NCBI RefSeq assembly: GCF_901709675.1 | Contig: NC_051087.1 | Coordinates: forward strand, 6,682,319 to 6,746,318 | DNA from: Syngnathus acus | Taxonomy: Eukaryota > Chordata > Actinopteri > Syngnathiformes > Syngnathidae | Direction of reading: 5' to 3' | DNA length: 64,000 nt | Shown here: positions 13,628 to 27,186 of the stretch, piece by piece | Numbering within the stretch: position 1 is the stretch's first letter | Layout: every line of letters begins with the position of its first letter | Made by a program: the position numbers and the translations under genes | Notes under the pieces: model-generated | What the model saw: the letters and a program-made list of their open reading frames with translations, nothing else | The model's database searches: none | What the model was told of the DNA's origin: nothing

Positions 13628-16600
13628 TTATGAGATGAAGTTAAAACTTGACGATGACGATGTAGACCTCTGAACATGCTGGGATGTGGAGGCTGAAGTC
13701 TGCTTGAGGTACGTGTCGCTCTCGCTGTTCATAGAGCTGCAGGTGAACGAAAGGACCAAATCTGACATGATGGCCTCTTCAGTGGCCATTTCCTCCATGT
13801 AGCTCCTCACTGAGCATCCTTCTTTACTCGTAGTTGCCGGTCTCGCATTTGCCTTGTTGGAGTGCGGCCTGTTAGGAGAGGAATCTTTTTTAGCAGAGGC
13901 TACGGATGACTCCAGCTTGGCTGCTGCATCAAACACGTGGTTGAAAGGTTTAGTGGAGGATATCAGCTTGAGTGTCAGCCGAGGGATCTTTCTTGCTTTG
14001 CTCTTCACTATACGCTTCTTGTGATGTGTCTGTGTTGGTACTTTCTTCTTCCTCTTCTTGTGGCCAGTTGAATGTTGCTCGGAGATCACCTTGGCGTGTT
14101 TGGACTTGATCTTAGGTTTACGTCTTTTCCTCAGCACTTTCCTCTTGCGTCCGGCTTTTCCATCCTCGTCCCCCTCGAGCTCTACTTCAGCTTTGTCCTT
14201 TTCCTGGTCTGAATGTCCCGCAGGATTCTTCTTGTTCTCCTTCTTTGTCTTTGGTTCTCCAGGGAAAATTCCATCCAGGAGACCTTTGGCCACTGCCCTC
14301 GCCAGCACTTCCTGGACCGTTTCGACCTTAGTTGGATCTGCCTGGAAAGCCATTGCTTCAACTCAGGTCTGTTCTACTTGTCTTTTTCACACACGTATCA
14401 CAGTCTACCTGGCGAGACAAACGGGCCACGAAGCAGCCGTTGGTGACCGGAGAGGGTTCCAACTTGAAGAACTTGCAGGCTGCTGTGTCTCCAGACAGAG
14501 TGTCTTCAGGGAAAATAGGTCCATTCACCCTGAGGAAGCAACAGCAGTCACGACAGGTAAAAATACATTGGAATATATGGAACATGCTTTAAATGTATAT
14601 ATGAAAAGTAAGTGTCACTTTAGACTGCAAATAAGTTACGTCAAGCAAAAAAACGGAAAAATTCAACAGTTCCCTCATCTCAAGCACATTTTTCTTCTGG
14701 CTTAGAGAAAATCCATTATTAAGGTGACCGCCCCATCACTTTCAGTTTAAATGTGTGCCCAAAGGTTTTGTATTGAAGGCAAAATGCATCGTGAGTGACA
14801 GAATCCAACTAGCCGTGAAATCACAATTACGCCGCTTGAAGCGAAATGTGAGGAAGCCAAAGGCAGAAGAACTTCCCTGTAGATGGTCGCACACACTTGG
14901 CATGGAAGGAGGGACAACATATCTGCATTTTTCTACTTATTATTGTATTTTATTTTATTATTAGAAATGCTAAAAAGAACTAGCCATTGAACCACAAATT
15001 AGTGACAGAGCCACATGACTGTGCGTTTACCTGAATGGCCGCAGTCTGGAGGGAGTGTGTGTTTTTTCCAACACTCTATTCACAAGCTGCTCATTTTCCT
15101 CGACATACACTGAACGTGTGCAGTAGAGCACGGTCTGAACCTGTGGGACTTGGAAAGAACGATGACAAGGATAAACTATTAGGAAATAGAACTACGGCAT
15201 ACCATTTACTCAATGGGGTTTGTTCCATTTGACATAGTTGAGGTGTGTTGTGCAAATGTTGCGTTCAGATTCTTAAGAAGGAAGGCATATTTCTATTTAT
15301 ATAAATGAAAAGGCATGAATGTATTCATGCTTGGAGAGAGAATATCATTCTTTTATTTTATCATATTATTATTGTTACTGTTATTATTATTTATTATTAT
15401 GACACAGGGGGGAAAGTATGAAAAATGTAACCACTGAGTATAGATTTAGGCTTGATGGTTCAAGTGACACAATTCTAATTTTGGCCAAGGCAGAATAAAA
15501 ATAAGATTGCATTGAATAGAACATCCCTGGATCGGAATCAGGGTTCAAACAAATGTGGATACAAATCTGATGTGTCGATTGTGTGCCAATGGCACAGCAG
15601 CACATATCAGATATGCCCCCCACAACACCAGATGGAATACACACCTGACATATTTTGAGAAAACCTACTCATGAGAGGATTTAAGGCATATAGCACTGCA
15701 AGCTTGGCTGATTGTTCTAGTCATTGCATCTCATCCATCTTGATTTGTGTGTGCGTGTGTGGGGTGGGGGTTACAGGTTAGAGCGCGGGCCAGTAGTCTT
15801 GCTTGCTGAGTTGTAAGTTTGCTTATGTTGCTCTGGGACACTAAACCACGAGACAAGTCCTGCAGCAGATTCCAGTCTGTCAAGAAAACAGAAATGTCTA
15901 TCTAAGCATTTATCCATAGCCTTCTCATTGAGGATAATTGCACACCTCCATGTTCACGGTGGATGATGTCCACAGGATCACTGAGGGCAGACGACGAGCA
16001 TTGAGGAAATACCACGATGACCTTTAAACGCTCAATCCCACAGTCCCACTCATCCAGACTGAAGAATGCTTCAGAGAGGACGCGCACATCTGCAGGGTTT
16101 GAGCTTCACATCAAGATCTATTTTATATTTACTTACACGTTCTACCTCATTTATTGCTCACTTTTCACGTCCATGTGTTTCAGTAGCTCGTGGATGTCCT
16201 CAAGTTGTGATGCGGTGTGATCACCACCACACACCAGCACGCCGACTGACATGGTGGTCGCCACGATGGCCATGTGGGCCACAGTCAAGGCTGAGAAGGA
16301 ACCCGCCACCAGGACGTCGGTGCCGTTGAATAAGAGGGGGCATAATGCGCTCACTACCAAGCTTGTGCTCCTGTCCTGCACAGAGGCACACAACAGCGCG
16401 GTGAGTCGTGAATACAAACTCACACTATGGCCAAGTGTCTTTTTTTGTTCCGAAATATTTTTATCTGCATTTCTCATCTAATTTCAAGTTCACCAGGAGA
16501 AACTATCAAAAAAATGCTACTAATGATAAATCCCGTCATTATACCTCAACTTCAAAATCACATCAGTTACAGTATTTTTGTCATACACACTCGTATAGTG

Positions 16601-19294
16601 GCAAAAAGGGAAAAAACAGGACATCAACAAACGTCATCCAAACTACTCGTCAGGGTCGTGGGTCAAAATCTTAGACTCAACAGCACTGCAAACTAAAAAG
16701 AGTCATCATTTTGCCTCTTCCTCCTTCTTGAAAAAAGGGCTGACAATCGTAAATGTTTAACCTGTTCAATATTTTTGCTCACATTGTTTGTGTTCAACAG
16801 CAAGTTGAGCCAAATACATCTCTGACATACAAAAGAAAAAAAAAATGCTCTTTGGGGTCTCCATTAAATGCTAGCTTAGATTTACTAATAGTCCAGCACA
16901 CACACGTCACTACCTGTATGTTAAGTTTGTGTGTCGCAGTGAGGTGGTTGAGCTGCTGGGAGCCGAGTAACCTTCGGGGAAGGATGAATGTGTTGACACA
17001 GAGGGGGTCTCGACTGAATGCAGTTTCACCGACTTCAGCCACATGGTCCACCTCGGACATCCCGCAAAGTTGCAACTCCTCACATACGTTTTCCACGCTG
17101 TTAACCATCAAAAGTGATTATTAGGGTGGACAGTAATTTCTTTACGGTTCCACTTGATGTGTGGATCTGACATTGAAGTCAAGTCGGACCTGCTTTTGAG
17201 AGTGTTGACCCATGCATAAAGAGGAAGACGTCTGGCTTGTTGTTGTTTGCTCCTCACGGGCTCCGACAAAATACAAGAAATACTCCGCAGGCTGTGTTTG
17301 ACCCTGCAGCGTGCCAGAGAGGCTGCCAGCTTGGTTTTACACCTGACACGCAAGCGTGCATGCGTGAGACACATTTTGGATTGTCAGATGTAAATGCGTC
17401 ATCGCATACGCACTTGTGTAGCCTGCTTTCAAGATCTCTCACTTCCTGCTGAGGCTCGTCCCCTTCCTTTGTCAAACGCAAACGTGGCATAAAGCTCCGA
17501 TCGCGGAAGTCACACAGCATCACCATTGCTAGTGGCAGGAGGCCGCGAGGCTGAAAAGAAGATCAAGCAATTGTAATTGTTGAACAACTTACGATTGTTG
17601 ACCCAGACCATTTCTCAGGGTAAACAAACAAAAAAAATAATCTATTGTGAAGTCTTAGTTTTGGATAAAACTCTTGCATTTAATTCCAATGGATTGCAAT
17701 GATGTGCACTGTTTAACGAATACATCCACACAAGTGATTCTGTGAGGAGTCGCCATTATTATATTTTTTCTTCAACTTTTACCTCCCTGGTGTGCTCGAT
17801 TGTCACTTTTACAGCAGCAGACTTTAAACCCGTCAGCTTGTTAGTTGCATTTCACTCACCCTCCTCAATGCAGTCGTTTGCTTTCTCGTACACACTCTCG
17901 TTGTCTACGGATGTGTCCTCAGACATGTTTTATTGTGTCATTTACAGATTCCCAGTTGCCTTCGTTACCAATCCATCATTTGACAACTGTAACTGGGTCG
18001 GCGATATACACAGATGTGAATACAAATGGCCTTTTAAGTCCATCCTTCTTTCCCCCCATTTTCTGCTATGGTGGAGAACGACGACGCACGGCTATCTTAC
18101 GAGGCAGTTTAATGGTCAGTGAGAGTGTCGTTAAAATTGTGTTTGGACTTTTTGTCATACAATATGGGACTCACAATATTCTGCGCCATGTGGAAGTGGC
18201 TGTCCATTAGCATCTCCTCCAGTAACTCTTGGTCTGGTAGCAAAAAACATGTTTATTGAAGAACATACACTCACTGGCTACATTAGGTACAAGCGCTCAA
18301 TACAAGAGCTGAATCAAAATCAGATTAATTGATTTTAAATTAATGGTGGTTACTTTTCCAATGGTGTACATCTGCACTGTATCATATTGAGATATGTTTT
18401 CATTATTTTGAGTTACTATTATTATGGCTGTTTGTTTTTTGTTTTTTTATAAACATTACAAATCTGTTAATGATATATTAACCGTTTTTTTTTTGCAATG
18501 CTAGTTTGATAGGACAAACCTTAACATAATGGGAGTCTTATTGTTAGGGCATTTTTAACGGATTTTTGTAAGAATTATGACAATATCTAAATACAACCAA
18601 AATGTAATTCTACTCATCTGGATTTCAAAATGACACCAACGTGGCATGTTCTCTTCAGACTTGATGCTTCAATATTCGATTTGCTTATAAAAGAAACTTA
18701 TAAAAACTTATATATAGGAAATGATCCTAATTTGATGTACATTTGAGAGTGCTGAAGGCTAGCTGGAAGGCCAGATGCTCAATTCTCTTGTCTCCGCCTC
18801 CCGGCAGAGACAGCGTGTCCGTCTTCTTCTCATAACTCAGAAACTGATGCCTGAGCGGCTTCTCCGTACGTAGATATTGGAAGATGGCCGCCGCCTGCAG
18901 GAAAGCTTGATCTGATGGAGGAAGGATGTCAGAGAGGGTGATAGCTAGGGAGAATAAAGACAAGGATGAAGGGGCAGAATAAAAGAAGAGGGATGTGATG
19001 ACAATGCATGGTAAAGCATCATTTTCTTGTGTGAGCCGGAGTTTAGCCTAGAGACGACTTTGGGTGGGAAAATAAATAAATACATATATAAATAAATAAT
19101 GGTTCACTTCTGAATTGCACAACCATGCATTTATTAAGACCATCACACTTCTCTTTTTGCCTATTCACAAAATATTATACATCAATTGTCATCGATCATA
19201 CGTAGATTTTATCTATAGTTGGAGATGAATAATGAATTATCCTCAGCTCGATCTCACCAAGTGGACGAGAGGCAAGTGCCTCCTTGGCCTCCAT
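13628..19294 (-). CDS. nsun7: NSUN7-type RNA cytosine-C5 methyltransferase family protein, 728 aa
   Basis: Twelve exons join in frame on the minus strand, in transcript order: 19294-19258, 18944-18741, 18233-18175, 17550-17414, 17342-17190, 17097-16914, 16375-16162, 16089-15946, 15876-15775, 15148-15031, 14529-14409 and 14341-13628. All phases match and give 728 residues, close to mammalian NSUN7. Recognisable blocks include LAFQLAFSTLKYQELL, KTKLAASLARCRVKHS, LPLYAWVNTLK, KVIVVFPQCSSS (motif IV, Cys360 kept), VLYCTRSVYVEENEQLV (motif VI region) and VQEVLARAVAKGLLDGIFPG. The TCS motif of catalytic NSUN proteins reads TRS here (Arg423), so the usual nucleophile is absent. The last exon encodes a highly basic Lys/Arg tail and then Ser-rich sequence. 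NSUN proteins act on RNA with S-adenosylmethionine. The gene converges on apbb2. The first exon is short (12 codons) and is the least certain part. Confidence 0.92.
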
Positions 19295-22200
19295 TAGCTT
19301 TTGACACGAGTTGACTATTCCTCTAGTTTGACATCCTTAGTGGAGCTATGCAGAGTGGACAAAGATAGAATGTGGAAGGTGACTGAGATGTAAGACACTT
19401 CACTTTTACTAACCGTGACCTTATTGAGCCACGTGAGCAATTACGACTACTGTTTGTTAAGTGAGCGAAACCCAAGGACTCGGATTATTGTGGTTTAAAT
19501 AATCCACCTTTAGTTGTTTGTGAGTGTGAGACTCAGTCTGCAGGCTGCTGAGGGTAATTGGGCTCTTGCTGTTGCAATTAAACACCCTCTTGGATTCCTG
19601 TGGCATTAATTAGTAATGGTCAGCACAGCAGTACACGTCTTTGTGACCTGCCTCACTCATGACATACACACACGCACACACAGTATTGATGACATGACTT
19701 GACAATGAGGATTAAATTCCAAAATCCACTCACTTCTGATTAAAGTGGATTAATATTAATGCAGAGAAACATTGTGGGTCTAATCGGCTTTTACAGCCTT
19801 CAAGAATGGTTGGAATGGACCAAATGTGCAAAAATGAAAATGCATGAATATTAAAGATTTTTTTTTTGTTTTGAGCACAGCCAATGCTGCAGGAGAAGCT
19901 TTGGTTCTGGAAGAAGAGGCTACAGGAGATTAGTGTAATCTGCATAAGTGATGATGAGCTATTTAAAATTCTATAGCAGATTTTTACCTTTGTCATCCAC
20001 CGTCCTCTCGGCAGAGCAGCACGTTTCCTCCATTCAGCTTTTCTCTATAGAGCTAGAGACCATTGAGAGTTGTCACAAACTAACTTGTCTGCCTAAAAGT
20101 AGTCCTTCGCCGCACTGTCCTGTTTAATAACCTTCCTTTCCTCTGCTGTGCATGATCAAGTGCTGGAACGTGGTCGCTCGAGTTTATAATGCCATGGCAA
20201 CAATATGATAATGAGCCGAAGAACTACCATTTCAGATAGAGAGAACACAATACATGATATTATTTATTTTATTTTTTATCAGGTAGATCTTGGATATTTT
20301 AATTTGTAAACACATTACTTACTCTTAATTTTTTAACACATTAAAAGAGAACATAATGATGACAAATCTGACTGATCTGTCTTGCTGTGAAACATGCATG
20401 TCTGCATTTTTGGTTTGAAAAAATACAACACTGTGTCACATTACTACAAAATCTAATGAAATTGCATACAAAACCTATATTTTTATATTAAAATGCATTT
20501 AGAAACTATAAAGGCACTGTTCAAATTGTGTGTTGCAGTTGGAAATTGTGTAGAACGGAACTGTACTGCTTATGGAAAATTTTGTTTACCCTAATTTTGC
20601 TGCAGTCAGAGATGCTTATTAGACCACACCGTGTCATGCAGGAGATTTCTAATAGATGTACGCCAACAATTTAAAAAAAATAATATAAGAATGTCTCTGT
20701 GTTGATTATAGTACGCGAAAAATATGATCTTAAAAGTTGTTGTTTTTTTGGCTCCTGTTGAAACTTCCCACTCAAGGTCTCAAATAAGAGCGATTCTGCC
20801 ACCTGGTGTCCGCAGCTCCAAAGCACACTATCCAAAATTCCAAGGAGGCTAACAAAAAGTATACACCGTATAAACGGAAAGGAACTTAACTCAGTTTGCT
20901 CACAAATTCACCGTTTTTAAATTTTGGCTTGTTTAGTTGAACACAAGGAGTAAATGATTATACACACCTTCTTCCTTGTAGTGAAAAAACATTAACTTCT
21001 CTTCATCACTTTTCATTGCTGGCATAGATAAATTACAATTATTCACAATTAAAAATTATTCTATTAAAGATTATAATTACCAGATGTGTAGTAAACAATC
21101 TTTCATGGCACTGGCACTGGTTGGTTATTTTCACACCCTACAAAACCCTTCATTTTGTATCATGGATTAATTTTCATGTTTCATAACAATGACGTTTTCC
21201 ATTTAATTTATTGCAGTGTTTACAATCTCCTTCAGTACAAAGGTTAGGCTGAATGAGGCAACAACATCATGGTGATCCCGTGGTTTTATTTCCTTCTTAG
21301 ATATAAAAAGTCCACACACCCCTCAAATGCCTTGTCTCTGTGAAATAACATAATAGAGCAAGATAAATGACAAGAAAGCTTCTTCCACCATTAATCTGAA
21401 ATATGACCTGTACAACTCCCCCAAAAAATTAAAATTAAGGTAATAAATAAAAATAAACAACTTTGATAATGCAGTTGTACAAGTGTGTTGATTCTGAACA
21501 CAGCCACATGCCCACTAAGAGAGTGTGCAGGCGGAAAAAGTTTAGAAATGATTATCCTGGTCTTATTGAGTTTTACATCATGAAATTCCAGGAAGTTAAC
21601 AGTGCTTGTAGACTTTTTCCATCCATTATTTATCAGTAAACATGTCACCTGGCATTAGTAGTTTAAATACAGGATGTACTCCCCCATCATACCAGCAGGG
21701 CGAGGAAATTTTCAATAGTACTCCGGCACAATTGGGGACCTACAAAATATTGGAATAGGCTATGTAAGCAGCGAGCTATAAAGAATATATTAAATCTAGT
21801 TTTTGCTATTTTCCATCATTTGGTTTAATATCAAGTGCAGTGACCATTGAAAATGAAGGGCTTAATCAGTAAGTGGAAAAAGCATGCCATGGTTTTCATC
21901 CAAATGAACCTCATTTGTCCACGGGTGGGAGTCCAGCTGGAGAGATTATCCCGTCCAACACGCGTCATCATTGTCGCCTCACAACAGGACTCTGCTTGCT
22001 TTGCGCAGTGCGTGTTGTGTTTGTGTGTGGCCACATTTGTGTGTGTGTGCGTTTACAACACTATATTCAATAATCGGCCCAGCTGGGGATGGCGGGTCAT
22101 GTGGGCTTAAGCCAACCTGGAATTTTCTCAATAAAGGTCTAATCTTTACAGGAAACTGTACAATGCTGCTTTGAGGCTGTCTTGCTTTTCTTATTGCACT

Positions 22201-24427
22201 TATGCATCATAGTCTTAATTCTCGGGTTATATACTCACCTTATCAGTTATTCAATGAGTCAGGTCTGTTGTTCCAATGTGTCACATTGTTCCAATCTAAT
22301 ATAATCTATTTACTGTAATTACAGTATTGCTAAAATATGCTACTGGTCATAGATGTTGTCATGTGAACACTCGGGGACGAGTCTGATTTTTTGCTGCACT
22401 TCAATGACAACCTTGTGTGCGTTTGTGGGTGTGTGTGCGTGCGTGTGTGTGCGCGCGTGTGTGTGCATGTGCATGTGTGTTACCGATGATAATCAGTTTG
22501 GATTTGATCTCTCACTCATCAAAAGCCAATTACAATGTATGAGAAACCACACTAACACACACAAACACACACACGCTCAGCATGACCTTCAAATAACTTT
22601 ACATAGAGCCACACACCTACTAGTTCCAGTTGCTTAAGTGGAAAAGTACCAGGTAAGAACTTTGACCCTATTTATGCATGAGCGCTCCTTTGTTGAGTCT
22701 TTCTTGTATATTCATATTTGTATTCCAAGAAACGGTATGATGTAGCAGAACGTTTTTCAAACAAAGTGTACAATGTCCCACCCCATCCCATCTGCTGGCT
22801 TGGTTGACCCAACTTGTTGCAGGTTGTTGTGTGGACATTTAAATAAGTGTCATAAAATGTAAAGAACAATAAGATCCAAATGTTGTAAAAATATATAACA
22901 CTCTAAATCTTGTATTTGTTAAATTATTACATTATCTCTTGTCAATGACAACTTGGGCGAAACTGTGTTGTCTACTGGTCACGATGTAAATATAGTATCG
23001 TTTCTCATGCTTGTGCGCACTTTTGGTGAGGCCTAATAGATGTTTTAAGTAAACAAATGTGTTAAGTAAGCATTTGTGCATTGAGCAACACGTCCAACGG
23101 CCTCTGCCTCCACCCAGCACAGAGTTCAGCCACTCTGTTGAAACGTTAGTTCTCTGTGTGAACACATCTGACTCAATCTCAGTTTCCTATTCACACAAGT
23201 TCCCTACTGTGTGTGCACATTGTGTGCACATTGTGTGCGTGCACTAACCTATGCATGTGTATGTGTGTTACTGCTCTAAACAGAAATCCAGCTTCCTCTC
23301 TTCTATCCTCAGCACTATCGGTTGCCTTAGTGCTCGCAGAGGTTGTGGTTGTCCCGGTCTCCATGACAACAAGGTGTTTGCAAAGAGCTGGAGAGAAGGA
23401 AGAAGGAAGTGCATGATCCCGCCCCACTTTGATTCCTGCGAGATCTTCAGGTAAGTAAGCACACACACACACAAGCACGCTCACATACACACACACATAC
23501 ACACGCACACACATGCTGTACATGTTGAAACTACGCTGCATGATCAAACATGCGGTACGACGGGATTAAAATAGTGATGAAGTGAAAACATATGAATGAC
23601 AAGCAAAGAAAAAACTCACCAGTTGAGCCGGTAATTTTTTAGCATGCAGGGGCTGCCCCCAGCAATTTGAGCAATGGTAGAATCATCAAGCCAGCAAAGC
23701 CTTCTCTGCTGGCCTAATCAGGAGTGCTGACCTACTTTTTACAAACTGAATTCTAAAATTTGTTCCATTAAATTGTATCAATTTACCAATATCTGAAAAA
23801 AATATTGACAAAGAAAAAGAAAATCTGTGAATCTGTGAATTAGGGAGTGCTGAACTGCACATATGCAGGGGTTGAGTGTAGTTTTAAGTTGCGATATCAC
23901 CAATCACCACTAGAGGGCATGTGTTTTTTGTTGCACTTTCTCTGGGTCATGTACTGCCCTATATTACAACGAGAGGAGGTCAAATCATTTTGGGCAAATT
24001 TGGACAAATCGTACCCTAATTTTGAGTGAAAGAAAAATATCCAAAATGAGTTTTAAAAAGAGCAATGAGAAACTGCCCAAGTGAGAATCCTCCCCTCTCC
24101 TCCCCCCAGAGTCGTGGGCAGCCATCTTCTTCCTGGTATCACAACAGGGAGCGAGAAATGTGAGAGTATGTGTGTTGTTATTCCTGAGAGTTCGTCATTA
24201 CAGCGGGAGCTACGTCACGGGAGGGAACCCTATAGCATGAAGGCAGCGTGTGGCGGTGACCTCGGTGTTGTAAATATCAGTGAGTGTGTAAAAGTCACCT
24301 GTAGCCTTACGGGCATTGCGGTGGATGTGCTTCCTTAATGAAAGCTTGTACTAAGGTGTGCTAGTCTCAGGTGGAATGTTGCTCTGGCGGCTACAATTCA
24401 GGTTTGTGCTGTTAAGCACGCAGACTT

Positions 24428-24430
<3 letters not shown>
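19295..24430. other. Intergenic stretch upstream of nsun7
   Basis: No gene was recognised. The first few hundred bases are the nsun7 5' flank. The remainder is AT-rich, with short CA/GT runs near 19668, 22020-22070 and 22430-22480. An exon-like segment at about 23311-23450 ends in a consensus donor. Open frames here are short and lack coding character. Confidence 0.6.

Positions 24431-24432
<2 letters not shown>

Positions 24433-24458
<26 letters not shown>
24433..24458 (+). repeat. (CA)n microsatellite
   Basis: A run of CA dinucleotides about 26 bp long, followed 35 bp later by the longer array at 24494. Confidence 0.95.
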
Positions 24459-24492
24459 AGCACACTAGAATAAAGATTGGCTGGAGCCACAT

Positions 24493-24493
<1 letters not shown>

Positions 24494-24569
<76 letters not shown>
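24494..24569 (+). repeat. (CA)n microsatellite, 76 bp
   Basis: Pure CA dinucleotide array. The apparent Cys-Val repeat proteins on the opposite strand are translation artefacts of it. Confidence 0.97.
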
Positions 24570-24570
<1 letters not shown>

Positions 24571-27109
24571 GGATAGCATTTCCCATCCGGAGCGATAGCA
24601 GAGAAGGGAGGGCGGGAGGGAGCAGTGTTGGGGGTTTGGGCAGTCGCATTCTGGTTTGGTGAGTTTTGTGAAGGAGCCACTGTTTACACCGTACACAGGT
24701 GCAAAGAGAAAGAAAGAGAAAGAAGGATCGAGAACAGAAGCAGAAAAGCCATGGACGGAGAACAGCGGTGACTTGGGATCCACCTGAAAGCTGGAGTGAC
24801 AAGTCAGCGATGGTGTGCTGTAAGGAAGGTTTTCTCTTCTCTGCGAGTGCTGCTGCTGGTGGTGGGCTGTGTGTGGAGGGGTCTTCTGATGACTTCCTGG
24901 GGTTCATTAAGTGTGCTGGAACTTTGTCCCTCTTTTTTCCTCACCCTCCTCCTTTCCTCGCTTCCAAGGAATGCGGGGCTTATGTCAGTGAGAGTCAGGT
25001 ACAGACTCACTAATTATCGTTGCCCTTACTCCCTCCATCCCTCCCTCCTTCAAATGCTGTACTCTCTCTCCTCTGTTTGAAGACCTTGTGGGCTCTAATG
25101 CCCCCGTCTCTCAAAAAAAAAAAAAATTAGTTCTTGTCTCCTGCTGTTGCGTCTACAAGAAGTGCTGTCGTGACTGGAGCAGAGGCAAACAGAGGATCTG
25201 AGTCAGAATCCAAAAAAACGCCAAAAGAGGAACAGAAATTCTGGCTTGTCCTCTTTTTTCACTGCGCGCTTGTTTGATACTTTATATGATAGAACAATTC
25301 TGATTGTGCTTTTGGCGCTGGTGTGCGGGGGCCTCTCATTGAAGACAGGAGGTGCCTGGGCAGCCAACGAGAGACCGCACAGTACCTGACGGACGACAAG
25401 TGAAGATGAGAACGTGACCCTGGACAGTGAGTCCCAAAACGTTGGCAGAAGAACCAAAGCACGCGAGACGACACATCCCGTCATCATCCAGGTGGGTGTC
25501 CTGCTGTGATGGGCTGTTTTCTCACTTGGGTTGATTGAGATATACACAGTGGGTATCTAGAAGGACATTTCTTCAGCTGGTCCAGTGCTCACACTGACCC
25601 AGCTGACGGCTCTAACCTTCACTGCAAGGTTATGGGACAGCGACTGTGTTTATTTGTGCTGAGGTGTGTGTGTGTGCATGTGTGTGTGTGTACGTGATTC
25701 ACTGTTGTCTTGTCTGGTCATCTCGCGCATGTGTTTTCCCAAAACTGGTTAAGCAGGGCGCCACTTTAGCCTTGGCCACCTTGTTGATGTACAAACGAGA
25801 TTTGCTCGTTCTGTATGTGATGCTGCACTTTTGAGGGGAACGGGGATGTTGGATGTGGTTGAGGTAACAGCGTGACTTTGGAGAAGTTGATGTGTGATAA
25901 TGTGAGCTGCTTCCTTTTATCATTTTAGTATTAAACATTCGGGAAATTGTTGGCGTCAGTCCAGTATAGCGACGCATAAGAGTTAAATCCAAAATGATTC
26001 ATCACCCAGGCCATATTGCAAGTTTTTGATTATTTACTATGGGTATTGTTAAACAGGAAAGGAAAGTATCACAATATGAAGCTAACAATGTAAATTGTTT
26101 TACAAGACAAAAATCATTCGTGATTTATTTAGATGATCGGACATTGGATATTAAAAATTCACTTGTTAGTACTGGATTTTCTTTTCTTTCATTTCTCTGA
26201 CCAAATGTTAGTTTCACTACTTCCTTGTATCATTCCCAGCAGAAAACTGAAATGTGGCTTCCACTCCCATTTTTCTATTTGTGTGTTATCCTCCATTCCA
26301 GCCTGCTTCCTTGTGAATACTGTAAATACTCCACAAGTGTGTGTGTGTGTGTGCGCGAGCGCGTGATCTGTGAGGTGCGTCGGTTGTGTCGAAGTACTGG
26401 TCAGACCTGATGACAGAATATATCAGTTGAAAAACACGGAGAGACTTAGTATCTCATCTCACAGGATCGCTACTCCATTGCAAAAGGGACACGGTCATTC
26501 AAGACAGGAATTCATATCTCGTGTTTTTTTCCTAAGCGCAGTATCAGCAATTGGCTTCCAGCCATATCAGGTTTCAGGGAAGGAAAAAGAGCAGTTGGTA
26601 TTAAAATAAACTCATGTTGTAGTATATACATTATATTTTAAAGAGATCTTGTTGATCACAGAGAAACAGCATATGGCCTATGTCACATGACTGTCACATG
26701 ACTATCTCATGTTCACAATGGGAAACGGAACACGAAGTCTGCTTGTGTGTGTGTGTGCGTGTCATAAGCCTAATCCATTAAAAGCGCTGCCAAAGTTGCC
26801 CAGTAAAAGAAACGTGTGGCTGCAAGGGAGGAACTTGTTGGTATGATTGTGTTGTTTATGAAATAGCTGTAAGAAGATCTGATCATATCACCGCTGCTCT
26901 CTCTCTCTCTGTTAGTGACAAACGCACACATACCTGAAATGCACAATGGTGGCATTCTTCTCTATTGGCCTCCCTCGGTGGCTCCTCGAATGTTCAAACC
27001 AGTATTGGACGCCAGCGTGATGTAGGACAAGAACTGATGTTTAATAAATCGTTGTTAACAAAAGGGAAATGGATTATGCCGATCCACTTTTTTTATACAT
27101 AAATCAACG

Positions 27110-27186
27110 ATGGATGGATGGATGGATGGATGGATGGATGGATGGATGGATGGATGGATGGATGGATGGATGGATGGATGGATGGA
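27110..27186 (+). repeat. (TGGA)n microsatellite, about 19 copies
   Basis: A nearly perfect tetranucleotide array. Confidence 0.97.

Noticed and set aside
14058-14705. 215-codon plus-strand frame opposite nsun7
   Set aside because: It is antisense to the Lys/Arg-rich final nsun7 exon, whose codon usage leaves the opposite strand open. The minus frame is phase-continuous with the other exons.
17861-17926. Minus-strand frame starting MSEDTSVDNESVYEK with a following GTGAGT
   Set aside because: It looks like a small exon between nsun7 exons, but the flanking exons (18175 and 17550) already join in phase and match the family without it.
24081-24338. Exon-like open frame after a CCTCCCCCCAG acceptor
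   Set aside because: No convincing donor or protein similarity. It could be 5' UTR, but nothing in the sequence decides it.
24398-24907. Long Cys-Val-rich open frame (169 codons)
   Set aside because: It is a translation of the CA/GT microsatellite with no unique coding sequence.
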